From positions 1 to 6,404 of the forward strand of contig CALEST010000061.1 of assembly GCA_937907555.1 (NCBI GenBank): 6,404 nt of DNA, in the 5' to 3' direction. This stretch comes from an uncultured Sediminibacterium sp. (GTDB lineage: Bacteria; Bacteroidota; Bacteroidia; Chitinophagales; Chitinophagaceae). The position numbers and the translations under genes are program-made. Below, piece by piece: positions 1 to 6,404 of the stretch. Each line of letters starts with the position of its first letter. The stretch's first letter is position 1. The notes beneath the pieces are model-generated. The model was not told where the DNA came from. It searched no databases and saw only the letters and a list, made by a program, of their open reading frames with translations.

Positions 1-2663
1 TCCAATCCTATGCCATAATCGAATCCGAGCAATCCAAACATAGGTAAAAAGAATCGCATACCCAGACCCACCGATCTTCTAAGCTGGAATGGATTGTAAT
101 CTTTAAAGGAATACCAGCCGTTGGCTGCTTCAAAGAAAGCCAATCCAAAAATGGTACTGCTTGGATTTAAACTAAGCGGATACCTCAATTCCATCGTGTA
201 TTTATTAAAGATGGTAAAGTATTGGCTGGCTCTTTGCTGATCGGGGTTTACACGTGGATTGGAGTTATCGTAAACAGGATAACCTCTGTGTGACACAATA
301 TCAAATCCCAATAAGGCAAACTGGTTGGTTAAACCCGCATCCCCCACCTGGAAACGCTCAAATGGAGAAATTTGTAACTTCTCGTTGAACCTTCCTACAA
401 AGCCAAACTTCGCAGCAAATCGCATTACAAACTGCTTGTTGCGGTCTTCTCCATGTGGTTTACCCAATGGCACAAACCATTCTCCGTTAAAGCGCCATTT
501 ATGGTATTCAATCCATTTGTATGGATTGTCTGCGGGATTAAAGTTGCTGTTGATTAAAGAGTAAGGAGGTGTAATCTGAAGACTGGCCAGGAAGTTGGAC
601 CCTGTTTTAGGGAACATCGGCTGGTCTATAGAAGAACGCTGTAAAGCAATTCTGAAGTTCAGGTTGTTTACAATACCATTGTCAAAACCAGGTAAGTTGG
701 TAGGATCAATGGCGTAGTTGCTCAATTTATAACGGGTATAGTTTAAACCCATCGACAAGGAGAAATAGTCATCCGGCCACTTCAATTGACGGGCTATACT
801 TGCCGTTGCACCTGTGGTAGAAATATATCGCTGACTTGCAATTGCAGGATCAAAACGTCCGGTGATTGGATCAAATGTCTGACCAAATTTGGTATTGAAA
901 ACGCTGACGGTTAAAGCATTTCTTTTTTTACCGCCTAACCAGGGTTCGGTAAAGGAGAAATTGTAAGAACGGAATGCACGTCCATTACTCTGAACACGCA
1001 AACTCAATTTCTGTCCATCTCCCATTGGCAATGGATCCCAGGCTGTTTTCTTGAATAAATTTTTAGCAGAGAAGTTGTTGAAAGATACACCCAGGGTTCC
1101 GGTTAATCCAATCAAGCCACCCCATCCCGCACTTAGTTCCAGCTGATCGCTGGATTTTTCTTCAACGCTATAGTTAATATCCACCGTTCCGTCTTCCTGA
1201 TTGGGCACCGGATTCGGCGTAATTTTTTCCTGATTAAAATAATTCAACTGAGCCAATTCACGCACCGAACGAATCAATAACTGACGGCTGAATTTCTCAC
1301 CCGGAATAGTTCTGATTTCTCTTCTGATTACATATTCCTTGGTACGGTCATTACCTGCAATACGAACATTCTTAATGGTGGCCTGAGGGCCCTCAATAAT
1401 ACGAATCTCAAAATCGATGGTATCGTTGTAAACCGCTGTTTCAATAGGCTCTGTTCTAAAGAACAAATAACCATCATCCTGATACAATCCACTGATATCC
1501 ATTCCATCCGGAGTAGAAGATTTACCCAGCTTCTTATTCAGTACATCCAGGTTATAGATATCTCCTTTCTTAATTCCGAGGATGGCAGTTAAAATAGAAT
1601 CAGAATACTTGGTGTTCCCTCTCCAGCTAATATTACCGAAGTAGTATTTTCTTCCTTCGTTCATCTTTAGGTCGATGTTCAAATTACCGTTACCAACACT
1701 GTACACAGTGTCTTTATCAATAACCGCATCTCTGTATCCTAATGTGTTATAATATTCCAGTAAAGCTTCCTTGTCTTCTAAATATTTCTTTTCGTCGAAT
1801 TTGGCAGAACTGAACTTGATCCTCATGTAAGGATCCATCACGCGCTTTGTTTTACTGAAAGTTAAATAGCCTCTTTCTTTCAGGTATTCTTCGAAAGTGT
1901 AGTTCTTTGGAACCACAATTCTACCACTATCCATTACAGGGAACAAGGTAAGTCGGGACCTTTCCTTTGACCCCTTCAGCTGTTTTTTCAGCTTAACATC
2001 ATCAATGGTAACATCACCAAAATTGATATTGTTGATTTTTACCTTGGGTCCTTTATCAATGAAGAAATCCAACGCAAGGGTATTGGCAAATGTGGTATCT
2101 CTTCTTTCTGCAATTTTTACCTTGGTATCTCTGTATCCCTTTTCTCCGTAAAACTTCTTGATTACTTCAGAAGCTGTGATTTTCATGTTTTCTGTAACCA
2201 CACGGTTTGGAACCAATCCTGTTTTACCTCTTAATTCATCTGCCTGACCTTTTGGAATGCCTTTGAAGAAGAAATTAGACAAACGTGGACGTTCAGTAAC
2301 GGAAATCTCAATATCAATCTCCTTGCCTTCCAGCTTGGTAATATATATTTCTACATCGCTGAAATAATTCTGGCTCCAGAGTTTGGTGATGGCTTTGGAA
2401 AAATTATCACCTCCCGGAATAGTAACCTCATCTCCGATATTCAGGTTGGCTATAGAGATCAGCAAATTCTCATCAAAAAAACTGTTCCCCACTACTTTAA
2501 CCGCAGCAATCTTGTATTTTTTGGGGGTCTTTTGGTTGAAAAGATTGATCAAATCTGCGTCAATAGAGCGGATGGTTGTATCAGAAGTTTGTTGTGCAAA
2601 TGCAGGTTTAGTAAATAATAAAACAACTAAAGCGAACACCGATAATTTAAACACTTTATGCAT
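1..2663 (-). CDS. bamA: Outer-membrane protein assembly factor BamA (3' end beyond window)
   Basis: BamA is the core of the BAM machine, which folds and inserts beta-barrel proteins into the outer membrane. The frame is open for 887 codons from ATG at 2663 to the left edge. Residues 1-23 form a signal peptide (hydrophobic core, then AFA|QQ). POTRA-like domains follow at about 48-128, 129-205, 207-337, 338-426 and 427-505. The third is some 50 residues longer than a normal POTRA. The Omp85 barrel starts near 505, carries FTEPWLGG (EPW 573-575) and the loop-6 motif as SHRGYP (Arg793), the family VRGF/Y element. The last visible residues, FDYGIGL, match the penultimate barrel strand of the family, so roughly 30 residues are missing. 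The start lies 113 bases after uppS and is preceded by an A-rich stretch (ACAGAAACGGG) rather than a strong Shine-Dalgarno. Identification is secure; exact domain borders are estimates. Confidence 0.97.
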   Translation of the reverse strand, partial: MHKVFKLSVFALVVLLFTKPAFAQQTSDTTIRSIDADLINLFNQKTPKKYKIAAVKVVGNSFFDENLLISIANLNIGDEVTIPGGDNFSKAITKLWSQNYFSDVEIYITKLEGKEIDIEISVTERPRLSNFFFKGIPKGQADELRGKTGLVPNRVVTENMKITASEVIKKFYGEKGYRDTKVKIAERRDTTFANTLALDFFIDKGPKVKINNINFGDVTIDDVKLKKQLKGSKERSRLTLFPVMDSGRIVVPKNYTFEEYLKERGYLTFSKTKRVMDPYMRIKFSSAKFDEKKYLEDKEALLEYYNTLGYRDAVIDKDTVYSVGNGNLNIDLKMNEGRKYYFGNISWRGNTKYSDSILTAILGIKKGDIYNLDVLNKKLGKSSTPDGMDISGLYQDDGYLFFRTEPIETAVYNDTIDFEIRIIEGPQATIKNVRIAGNDRTKEYVIRREIRTIPGEKFSRQLLIRSVRELAQLNYFNQEKITPNPVPNQEDGTVDINYSVEEKSSDQLELSAGWGGLIGLTGTLGVSFNNFSAKNLFKKTAWDPLPMGDGQKLSLRVQSNGRAFRSYNFSFTEPWLGGKKRNALTVSVFNTKFGQTFDPITGRFDPAIASQRYISTTGATASIARQLKWPDDYFSLSMGLNYTRYKLSNYAIDPTNLPGFDNGIVNNLNFRIALQRSSIDQPMFPKTGSNFLASLQITPPYSLINSNFNPADNPYKWIEYHKWRFNGEWFVPLGKPHGEDRNKQFVMRFAAKFGFVGRFNEKLQISPFERFQVGDAGLTNQFALLGFDIVSHRGYPVYDNSNPRVNPDQQRASQYFTIFNKYTMELRYPLSLNPSSTIFGLAFFEAANGWYSFKDYNPFQLRRSVGLGMRFFLPMFGLLGFDYGIGL

Positions 2664-2776
2664 CCCGTTTCTGTTTGTTCTGTTGGCGGTTGGTTATTTC
2701 CGCACACGCAGCAATTAATTTGGTTCTTTAAGCTGGGCAAATTACCCCGAATAATGAAAACTGTTTGTTAAATAAA
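2664..2776 (-). other. uppS-bamA spacer, the longest intergenic gap
   Basis: This 113-base spacer holds the untranslated lead-in to bamA. Read on the minus strand it is AT-rich after the uppS stop, then has a small possible hairpin (GGGG-TAATTT-GCCC, 2735-2748), and ends A-rich just before the bamA ATG. I find no good TTG / TAnnTTTG promoter pair: the nearest candidate, TAATTTGC, misses two consensus positions. The hairpin is only about five pairs with one wobble and has no T-run, so it is not a convincing terminator. The simplest reading is readthrough from uppS, with a leader that could affect bamA translation or mRNA stability. Confidence 0.25.
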
Positions 2777-3547
2777 CTAAGCAATACTGGTCTCGGTTTG
2801 CACCTGATGGCCGGTTTTGCCAAATCTCCTTTCCCTGGATTGAAAATCAATAATGGCTTCATATAGATTCTCTTTTCTGAAGTCTGGCCAGCGTGTATTG
2901 GTAAAATACAGTTCAGCATAAGCCAGCTGATACAATAAAAAGTTACTGATTCTATATTCACCACTGGTTCTGATCATCAGTTCAGGGTCTGGAAAGTTAC
3001 TAGTTGCCAGGTAATGCTGCAAAGTTTCTGCGGTTATTTCTTTTGGATCAACAACCCCCTTTGCAACATCCAGCCCGATGTTTTTTACGGCATTCACCAG
3101 TTCCCAGCGACTGCTGTAACTCAATGCCATAATGAGATTCAGGCCTGTATTGCTTTCTGTCATTTGCAATGCTTCCTGCAAGGCAGTCTTGGCAAAATCA
3201 GGCAATAAATCTGTGTTGCCAATTACATGCAAACGAATATTATTCTTATTGAGTACCGGCACTTCTTTGCGAATGGTATCTACCAGTAATGCCATTAATC
3301 CGTCCACTTCCGGCTGAGGTCTGTCCCAGTTTTCCGTGCTGAATGCATATAGGGTAAGATAGCCCACACCTAGCTCTGCTGCGCCTTCTACAATATCTCT
3401 AACGCTCTCTACCCCATGAAAATGACCATATAAACGGTCCTGTCCTTTTTCTTCCGCCCAACGACCATTTCCATCCATAATGATGGCAATATGTTTAGGT
3501 AAACGGTCTTTGTTAATTTGCGGCAAAAGGTCTTCCTTTTTAACCAT
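2777..3547 (-). CDS. uppS: Isoprenyl transferase (undecaprenyl diphosphate synthase, cis-prenyltransferase)
   Basis: This cytoplasmic, Mg-dependent enzyme extends farnesyl diphosphate with cis isopentenyl units to C55 undecaprenyl diphosphate, the precursor of the lipid carrier for peptidoglycan and surface polysaccharides. The product is 256 residues, close to the 253 of E. coli UppS. Family signatures are all present: MDGNGRW at 24-30 with catalytic Asp25, GHFHG with His42, FSTENWDRP at 69-77 (Arg76), SYSSRWE at 143-149, and the C-terminal RTSGEYRISNFLLYQ block with Arg193, Arg199 and Ser201, followed by Glu212. These line up with E. coli Asp26, His43, Arg77, Arg194, Arg200, Ser202 and Glu213. 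The ATG at 3547 gives a normal short N-terminus before LPKHIAIIMDG. It sits 76 bases after the DUF6089 gene and 113 before bamA. The exact product chain length cannot be read from sequence. Confidence 0.97.
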   Translation of the reverse strand: MVKKEDLLPQINKDRLPKHIAIIMDGNGRWAEEKGQDRLYGHFHGVESVRDIVEGAAELGVGYLTLYAFSTENWDRPQPEVDGLMALLVDTIRKEVPVLNKNNIRLHVIGNTDLLPDFAKTALQEALQMTESNTGLNLIMALSYSSRWELVNAVKNIGLDVAKGVVDPKEITAETLQHYLATSNFPDPELMIRTSGEYRISNFLLYQLAYAELYFTNTRWPDFRKENLYEAIIDFQSRERRFGKTGHQVQTETSIA

Positions 3548-3564
3548 GGGATTAATTTAGTGTG

Positions 3565-3572
3565 CAAAATTA
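3565..3572 (-). promoter_or_regulatory. Candidate Bacteroidota -7 promoter element before uppS
   Basis: On the minus strand this reads TAATTTTG, an exact match to the TAnnTTTG -7 element recognised by the primary sigma factor of Bacteroidota. It would start a transcript with a leader of roughly ten bases before the uppS ATG. No clear TTG-type -33 box sits 17-23 bases upstream; a palindrome (3587-3611) occupies that region instead. The spacer is AT-rich, so a chance match is quite possible. Confidence 0.35.
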
Positions 3573-3586
3573 ACAAAATCAATGGT

Positions 3587-3611
3587 TTTTAAGGATTTAA
3601 ATCCCTTAAAA
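3587..3611. repeat. AT-rich inverted repeat between the DUF6089 gene and uppS
   Basis: The plus strand has TTTTAAGGATTT followed directly by AAATCCCTTAAAA. The two arms are reverse complements except for one extra C in the right arm. As RNA it could form an 8-bp stem (UUUUAAGG/CCUUAAAA) around an A/U-rich loop. There is no T-run after it on the minus strand, so it is not a standard intrinsic terminator. It lies 13 bases after the DUF6089 stop codon and just upstream of the candidate uppS -7 element, so it could be an operator, an mRNA-processing hairpin or chance. Confidence 0.4.
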
Positions 3612-3623
3612 CTGGCTTTAAGG

Positions 3624-4481
3624 CTAATTGGTTGGGCAGCGATAGCTCTGAAGATTGAAGGAAATACCCACTTTAATGGTTGCAAATGCGTCTGCTTTCA
3701 GGCTATTTCCCCTTTGTCTGCCCTTTACACCAATGGAGGCGCCGGTTTCATAGCTTCGGTCCTGTAACAGGAACGCAGGGCTGGGAGAACCATCCGGAAG
3801 GGGCGAAAACGCATCCGGAGCATAGGTTTGGCCACTTACATCGTCTAAAAAGTCGGTATTGGTAAATCGGTATATTAGTTCAGCAAATACATTGGTACGG
3901 GCATTCAGGGCATATTTGGCTCCAAAAGTAAAAGGAATGCTGATGGCCACCGGATTATAATACTGGCGGTCTAAATAAAGGGAAGATCCCTGGCCCTCCG
4001 TGCCCAATAATCGTAAAAAATACTTTTGACCGCCCAGATAGGCATAGGGGTCGTAAGAAAAAGCCCCAATTCCCAATCCCACATAAGGGGTAAAATTATA
4101 CCCCTCGAATCCAGGCTGGAAACGGAAAAAATTAAAGTCGCCTGATATGCCCACTTCCCATACATTGGAATTAAAGCTCAGATTTCTGGACCTTTGCACA
4201 TCGTTGTTGCTATAACGGTCCGAATAACCCAGCAAAGCATATTCTCCCGACAAACGAACACTTACGTAATTATTAATCTGCTTTCTGTAGAAAAGTCCGA
4301 AAGCGGTTTTGGGTCGATTGAAACGGATTTCAGGATTCAGGTCTCCGAAATAATGACCCATACCTACTCCAATGCCAATTTCACCCGAATGCAAAAAGCT
4401 TTCCATTAACTGGGCTTTCGCCGAAATTCCGGCCGACAAAGAAAGTAGAATGATTAAAAGCTTTTTCAACATATGATCCAT
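3624..4481 (-). CDS. DUF6089 family exported protein, probable outer-membrane beta-barrel
   Basis: The function is unknown. The 285-residue product has an N-terminal signal peptide (Lys-Lys, hydrophobic LLIILLSLSAGIS, then AKA|Q at 21-24). The rest alternates short amphipathic, aromatic-rich strands with turns, as in small outer-membrane barrels: EIGIGVGMGHYFGDLNP at 34-50, WEVGISGDFNFF at 108-119, YVGLGIGAFSY at 133-143 and VFAELIYRFTNTDFLDDVSG at 198-217. Towards the end come GRQRGNS (254-260) and a terminal NLQSYRCP with the only cysteine (282), which I recognise as DUF6089 features. Start choice is open: ATG 4481 is used here because AGAAG lies just upstream, but ATG 4472 gives the tidier signal peptide MLKKLL. 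It follows nadK by 50 bases and precedes uppS and bamA, a conserved position in the phylum that hints at an envelope role. Barrel topology is inferred from strand patterns, not computed. Confidence 0.85.
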   Translation of the reverse strand: MDHMLKKLLIILLSLSAGISAKAQLMESFLHSGEIGIGVGMGHYFGDLNPEIRFNRPKTAFGLFYRKQINNYVSVRLSGEYALLGYSDRYSNNDVQRSRNLSFNSNVWEVGISGDFNFFRFQPGFEGYNFTPYVGLGIGAFSYDPYAYLGGQKYFLRLLGTEGQGSSLYLDRQYYNPVAISIPFTFGAKYALNARTNVFAELIYRFTNTDFLDDVSGQTYAPDAFSPLPDGSPSPAFLLQDRSYETGASIGVKGRQRGNSLKADAFATIKVGISFNLQSYRCPTN

Positions 4482-4531
4482 TAACTTCTATTGGTCTTGT
4501 AAAATAGCAACAAATTTCATTATCTAATTTG

Positions 4532-5410
4532 TTAATTTCTTTTATCAAGACCCCAGGTAAGCTTGGTTCGCAGCGTGGAAAGAAAAGTATTTTCGTTTAA
4601 TCTTATTAAACTAATGTTAAATGATTCTTTTCTTACTGCCAGTTGAACCGATTTGGGCACCAACTCTCTTCTTGCATCCATTGCCACAATAAACTCTTCT
4701 GCTCTTCCTTCTACTTCAAAAGAAATAATATTATTGTCTGGTATAACAATAGAGCGCACATTTAAATTATGCGGGCAAATAGGAGTGATCACCAGACTGG
4801 AAGAATCCGGAAATAAAATAGGCCCATTACAGCTCAGGTTGTAGCCAGTAGAACCAGTAGGGGTGGAAACAATTAATCCATCCGCCCAATACGTATTTAA
4901 AAACTCCCCATTCATATAGGTATGAATCTTAATCATGGGGGAAGTATCTTTTTTGTGAATGGTAAATTCGTTCAATGCAAAAGGTGCATCGGTAAACAAG
5001 GGAACATTGGAATCCAAATGAATCAGGGTTCGTTTATCAATAAGATAGGTATGATTCACCAAGGCATCCACTGCAGTAGACAATTCTTCTCTGCTGATGC
5101 TCGCAAGAAAACCCAACCTGCCAAAATTAATCCCCAAGACCGGAATATTTTTTTCCCTGATTAGCGTAATGGTATCCAACATGGTTCCATCGCCTCCTAA
5201 ACTAATTACACAATCCACCGATTCATCCAGGTCTTCGTATCCGGAGAACTGCTGAATTTTATTGCAAAGCTGTTGAGGAATATTAAACTGTTCAAATAAG
5301 GTATTAAAAAGCAATATTTCTATATCGTGGCGGCTCAGCTCTTCCAATAAAATCAACAAAGGATTTTCCTGTTCTATATCTAAGCCACGACTATAAATGG
5401 CAACTTTCAT
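4532..5410 (-). CDS. nadK: NAD kinase
   Basis: This cytoplasmic enzyme phosphorylates NAD to NADP using ATP (some members also use polyphosphate), setting the NADP(H) supply for biosynthesis and redox defence. The product is 292 residues, normal for bacterial NadK. The nucleotide-binding motif is SLGGDGTMLD with GGDGT at 72-76. It is followed by GINFGRLGFLA (93-103), the NE/D motif as ALNEFTIHK (145-153, Asn147-Glu148), the conserved DGLIVSTPTGSTGYNLS block (177-193), and the C-terminal ITPICPHNLNVRSIVIP segment (208-224). The later substrate-site motif reads AMDARRE near 243-249. The ATG at 5410 gives the expected N-terminus MKVAIYSRG, and it lies 17 bases after the CBS gene stop, so the two are almost certainly co-transcribed. 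No Shine-Dalgarno is obvious. I see no missing key residue. Confidence 0.97.
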   Translation of the reverse strand: MKVAIYSRGLDIEQENPLLILLEELSRHDIEILLFNTLFEQFNIPQQLCNKIQQFSGYEDLDESVDCVISLGGDGTMLDTITLIREKNIPVLGINFGRLGFLASISREELSTAVDALVNHTYLIDKRTLIHLDSNVPLFTDAPFALNEFTIHKKDTSPMIKIHTYMNGEFLNTYWADGLIVSTPTGSTGYNLSCNGPILFPDSSSLVITPICPHNLNVRSIVIPDNNIISFEVEGRAEEFIVAMDARRELVPKSVQLAVRKESFNISLIRLNENTFLSTLRTKLTWGLDKRN

Positions 5411-5427
5411 GAGAAGGATTTTAATTA

Positions 5428-6087
5428 CTACATATTCAGGTACGAAAGCAAATGCTGATAATTTTCTTTCAACTCATTCGCATATTCTTCTTCGCCGTAA
5501 AAATGTCTTACCACGTAATCGTAGCGCTGAAAAGTGGCTACTATATCCGAAACTTCAATCTTATTGATTTTTATGGTAATAACAACCAGACCTGTACCTG
5601 CTTCTGTGTATGTGTTTAATTGAGTAATATAGGCATCATTGGTTTCAACCAACCGACTTAGTTCACCGAAAGAAAAGTTTCGCTTTTCTGTTTCCAGCAC
5701 TATGACTGCTCCTTTTTCATCGTTGCCCAAAAAGGTAGACATCGACTTTAGAAATTCTTTGGTAAGTATCACTCCCTGTAATTCCATCTGTGCGTTTACA
5801 ACGGGCAGGATGGAAAGCTCGTGATTCGCAATCAGATGTAAAGTTCCTAGTAAATTTTCCTCAGGCTCAATTGAAAGTTTCTTGAGTAACTCCGGACTGG
5901 ACAGATGCATATCAGCGTCCATAGCATCCAACATGTCTTCCTTGGCTACCAAACCAACATATTTTTCTTCGCTTAAAACCGGCAAATGAAGTACATCATA
6001 ATCATCCATCAGCTGCAAGGCAAAAGATGGCTTGTCCGAAATATTCAGCGAGGGGAAACTGGTATTTACTATCTGCGATACAACCAT
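5428..6087 (-). CDS. CBS domain protein with C-terminal ACT-like domain
   Basis: The product is a cytoplasmic 219-residue protein with no signal or membrane segment. Residues 1-55 form a first CBS repeat (VLHLPVLSEEKYVGLVAKED at 32-51). Residues 65-118 form a second (LSILPVVNAQMELQGVILTK at 91-110). Together these would make one Bateman module, which in known proteins binds adenine nucleotides or related ligands. Residues 126-198 (GAVIVLE, then TGLVVITIKIN, then IVATFQRYDYVV) resemble an ACT-type fold, giving the CBS-CBS-ACT layout seen in AcuB-like proteins. No catalytic domain is present, so a sensory or regulatory role is inferred. I chose ATG 6087 (MVVSQIV) over ATG 6105 because the family begins about here and the extra six residues would lie on a likely promoter motif. 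It is 41 bases after the hydrolase stop and 17 bases before nadK. The ligand is unknown. Confidence 0.85.
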   Translation of the reverse strand: MVVSQIVNTSFPSLNISDKPSFALQLMDDYDVLHLPVLSEEKYVGLVAKEDMLDAMDADMHLSSPELLKKLSIEPEENLLGTLHLIANHELSILPVVNAQMELQGVILTKEFLKSMSTFLGNDEKGAVIVLETEKRNFSFGELSRLVETNDAYITQLNTYTEAGTGLVVITIKINKIEVSDIVATFQRYDYVVRHFYGEEEYANELKENYQHLLSYLNM

Positions 6088-6091
6088 TGAA

Positions 6092-6103
6092 GTACAAATG
6101 TAC
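6092..6103. promoter_or_regulatory. Candidate -7 element overlapping a short palindrome before the CBS gene
   Basis: The plus strand reads GTACA-AA-TGTAC, two perfect 5-base inverted arms. On the minus strand the same bases contain TACATTTG (6102-6095), an exact TAnnTTTG -7 element. A TTG lies upstream at 6119-6117, but its 14-base spacer is shorter than the usual 17-23. The element is so close to ATG 6087 that a transcript would have almost no leader. It may be a promoter with an overlapping operator for the CBS-nadK unit, or a chance AT-rich match. Confidence 0.3.
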
Positions 6104-6128
6104 AAAATGATTCAGGCAACACCGTGAA

Positions 6129-6404
6129 TTATCCTTTGTGTTTACCTAAAAAGCCATCCAGGATTACATTGAATTCTGCAGGCACTTCCATCATGGGTGC
6201 ATGTCCGCATTTATCAATAAAATGCAATTCACTATTGGGAATCAACTTGTTGAACTCCTTACCTACAAACGGAGGAGTAATGGTATCGTTGTTGCCCCAG
6301 ATTAAGCAAGTGGGTTGTTTAATCTGATTTAATTCTTCGCCGAGGTTGTTGCGAATGGCACTTTTAGCCAATGCAATAATTTTAATAACTTTAACCCTGC
6401 TATT
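6129..6404 (-). CDS. Alpha/beta hydrolase, C-terminal fragment (5' end beyond window)
   Basis: Ninety-one residues are visible before the TAA at 6131-6129, and the frame is open to the right edge. The fragment shows the last part of an alpha/beta-hydrolase fold. A cap-region helix (VKVIKIIALAKSAIRNNL) leads into QPTCLIWGNNDTITPP, whose Asp (fragment residue 40) fits the catalytic acid. FIDKCGHAPMMEVP then has His (fragment residue 68), fitting the catalytic base. The nucleophile elbow (GxSxG) and oxyanion region lie outside the window. The family is normally about 250-270 residues, so roughly two thirds is missing. The substrate cannot be told: esterases, lipases and C-C bond hydrolases share these features. 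It is followed after 41 bases by the CBS gene in the same direction. A TTG at 6371 is internal and not the true start, since conserved family residues continue upstream. Confidence 0.88.
   Translation of the reverse strand, partial: NSRVKVIKIIALAKSAIRNNLGEELNQIKQPTCLIWGNNDTITPPFVGKEFNKLIPNSELHFIDKCGHAPMMEVPAEFNVILDGFLGKHKG

Noticed and set aside
285..296. BamA loop-6 motif reads SHRGYP instead of VRGF/Y
   Set aside because: The key Arg-Gly-aromatic residues are kept (Arg793-Gly794-Tyr795). The change at the preceding position is tolerated variation, not a sign of a broken or divergent insertase.
2383..2718. 111-residue plus-strand open frame overlapping the 5' part of bamA
   Set aside because: It is antisense to a well-supported signal peptide and POTRA1 coding region, resembles no family I know, and has no promoter or ribosome-binding support. 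The other plus-strand frames of 60-80 residues across the window were rejected for the same reason.
2735..2748. Small hairpin GGGG-TAATTT-GCCC upstream of bamA as a terminator or regulatory RNA
   Set aside because: Only about five pairs including a wobble, a three-base loop and no T-tract. A stem this small is expected by chance.
2728..2964. 78-residue minus-strand frame overlapping the 3' end of uppS
   Set aside because: It runs in another frame through the conserved C-terminal part of uppS and has no recognisable features.
3587..3611. Possible rho-independent terminator after the DUF6089 gene
   Set aside because: The stem is mostly A/T pairs and no T-run follows it on the minus strand. 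The next bases are ACCATTGATT-like, so it does not meet the usual terminator pattern.
6088..6105. Earlier ATG at 6105 adding MYICTS to the CBS protein
   Set aside because: The added residues do not belong to the usual family start, and the codons overlap the TACATTTG/palindrome element.
1..6404. A new mobile, defence or secondary-metabolite system
   Set aside because: All six genes belong to common core families in a familiar order and orientation. No transposase, integrase, direct repeats, toxin-antitoxin pair or abrupt composition change is visible.

Overview
The window looks like a chromosomal core segment from a member of the Bacteroidota, most likely the Chitinophagaceae or a close relative. 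This rests on three things: gene content, the order CBS protein - NAD kinase - DUF6089 protein - isoprenyl transferase - BamA that I know from this phylum, and start sites lacking strong Shine-Dalgarno sequences. The genus assignment is inference. Base composition looks moderate and even, and I see no insertion sequence, tRNA, rRNA, CRISPR array, integrase or other sign of transfer.

All six genes lie on the minus strand, so they are transcribed from right to left. In that order they are: the C-terminal 91 residues of an alpha/beta hydrolase cut by the right edge (6404-6129); a CBS-CBS-ACT-like protein (6087-5428); NAD kinase NadK (5410-4532); a DUF6089 family exported protein, probably an outer-membrane beta-barrel (4481-3624); the isoprenyl transferase UppS (3547-2777); and the outer-membrane assembly factor BamA, whose last roughly 30 residues lie beyond the left edge (2663-1). 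Gaps are 41, 17, 50, 76 and 113 bases. There is no convincing terminator, which fits one transcription unit with possible internal promoters. TAnnTTTG-type -7 motifs precede the CBS gene and uppS, and an AT-rich palindrome lies upstream of the uppS motif.

The theme is envelope biogenesis plus cofactor supply. UppS makes the C55 lipid carrier for peptidoglycan and surface glycans. BamA inserts outer-membrane barrels, and the DUF6089 protein is itself an apparent barrel of unknown role. NadK makes NADP for reductive biosynthesis, and the CBS-ACT protein next to it could be a nucleotide or metabolite sensor.

I found no new defence, mobile or enzymatic system. The points most worth a second look are the uncharacterised DUF6089 protein inside an envelope cluster, the enlarged POTRA3 region of BamA, the CBS-ACT/NadK pairing, and the palindrome in front of uppS. 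No stretch over 300 bases lacks a gene.
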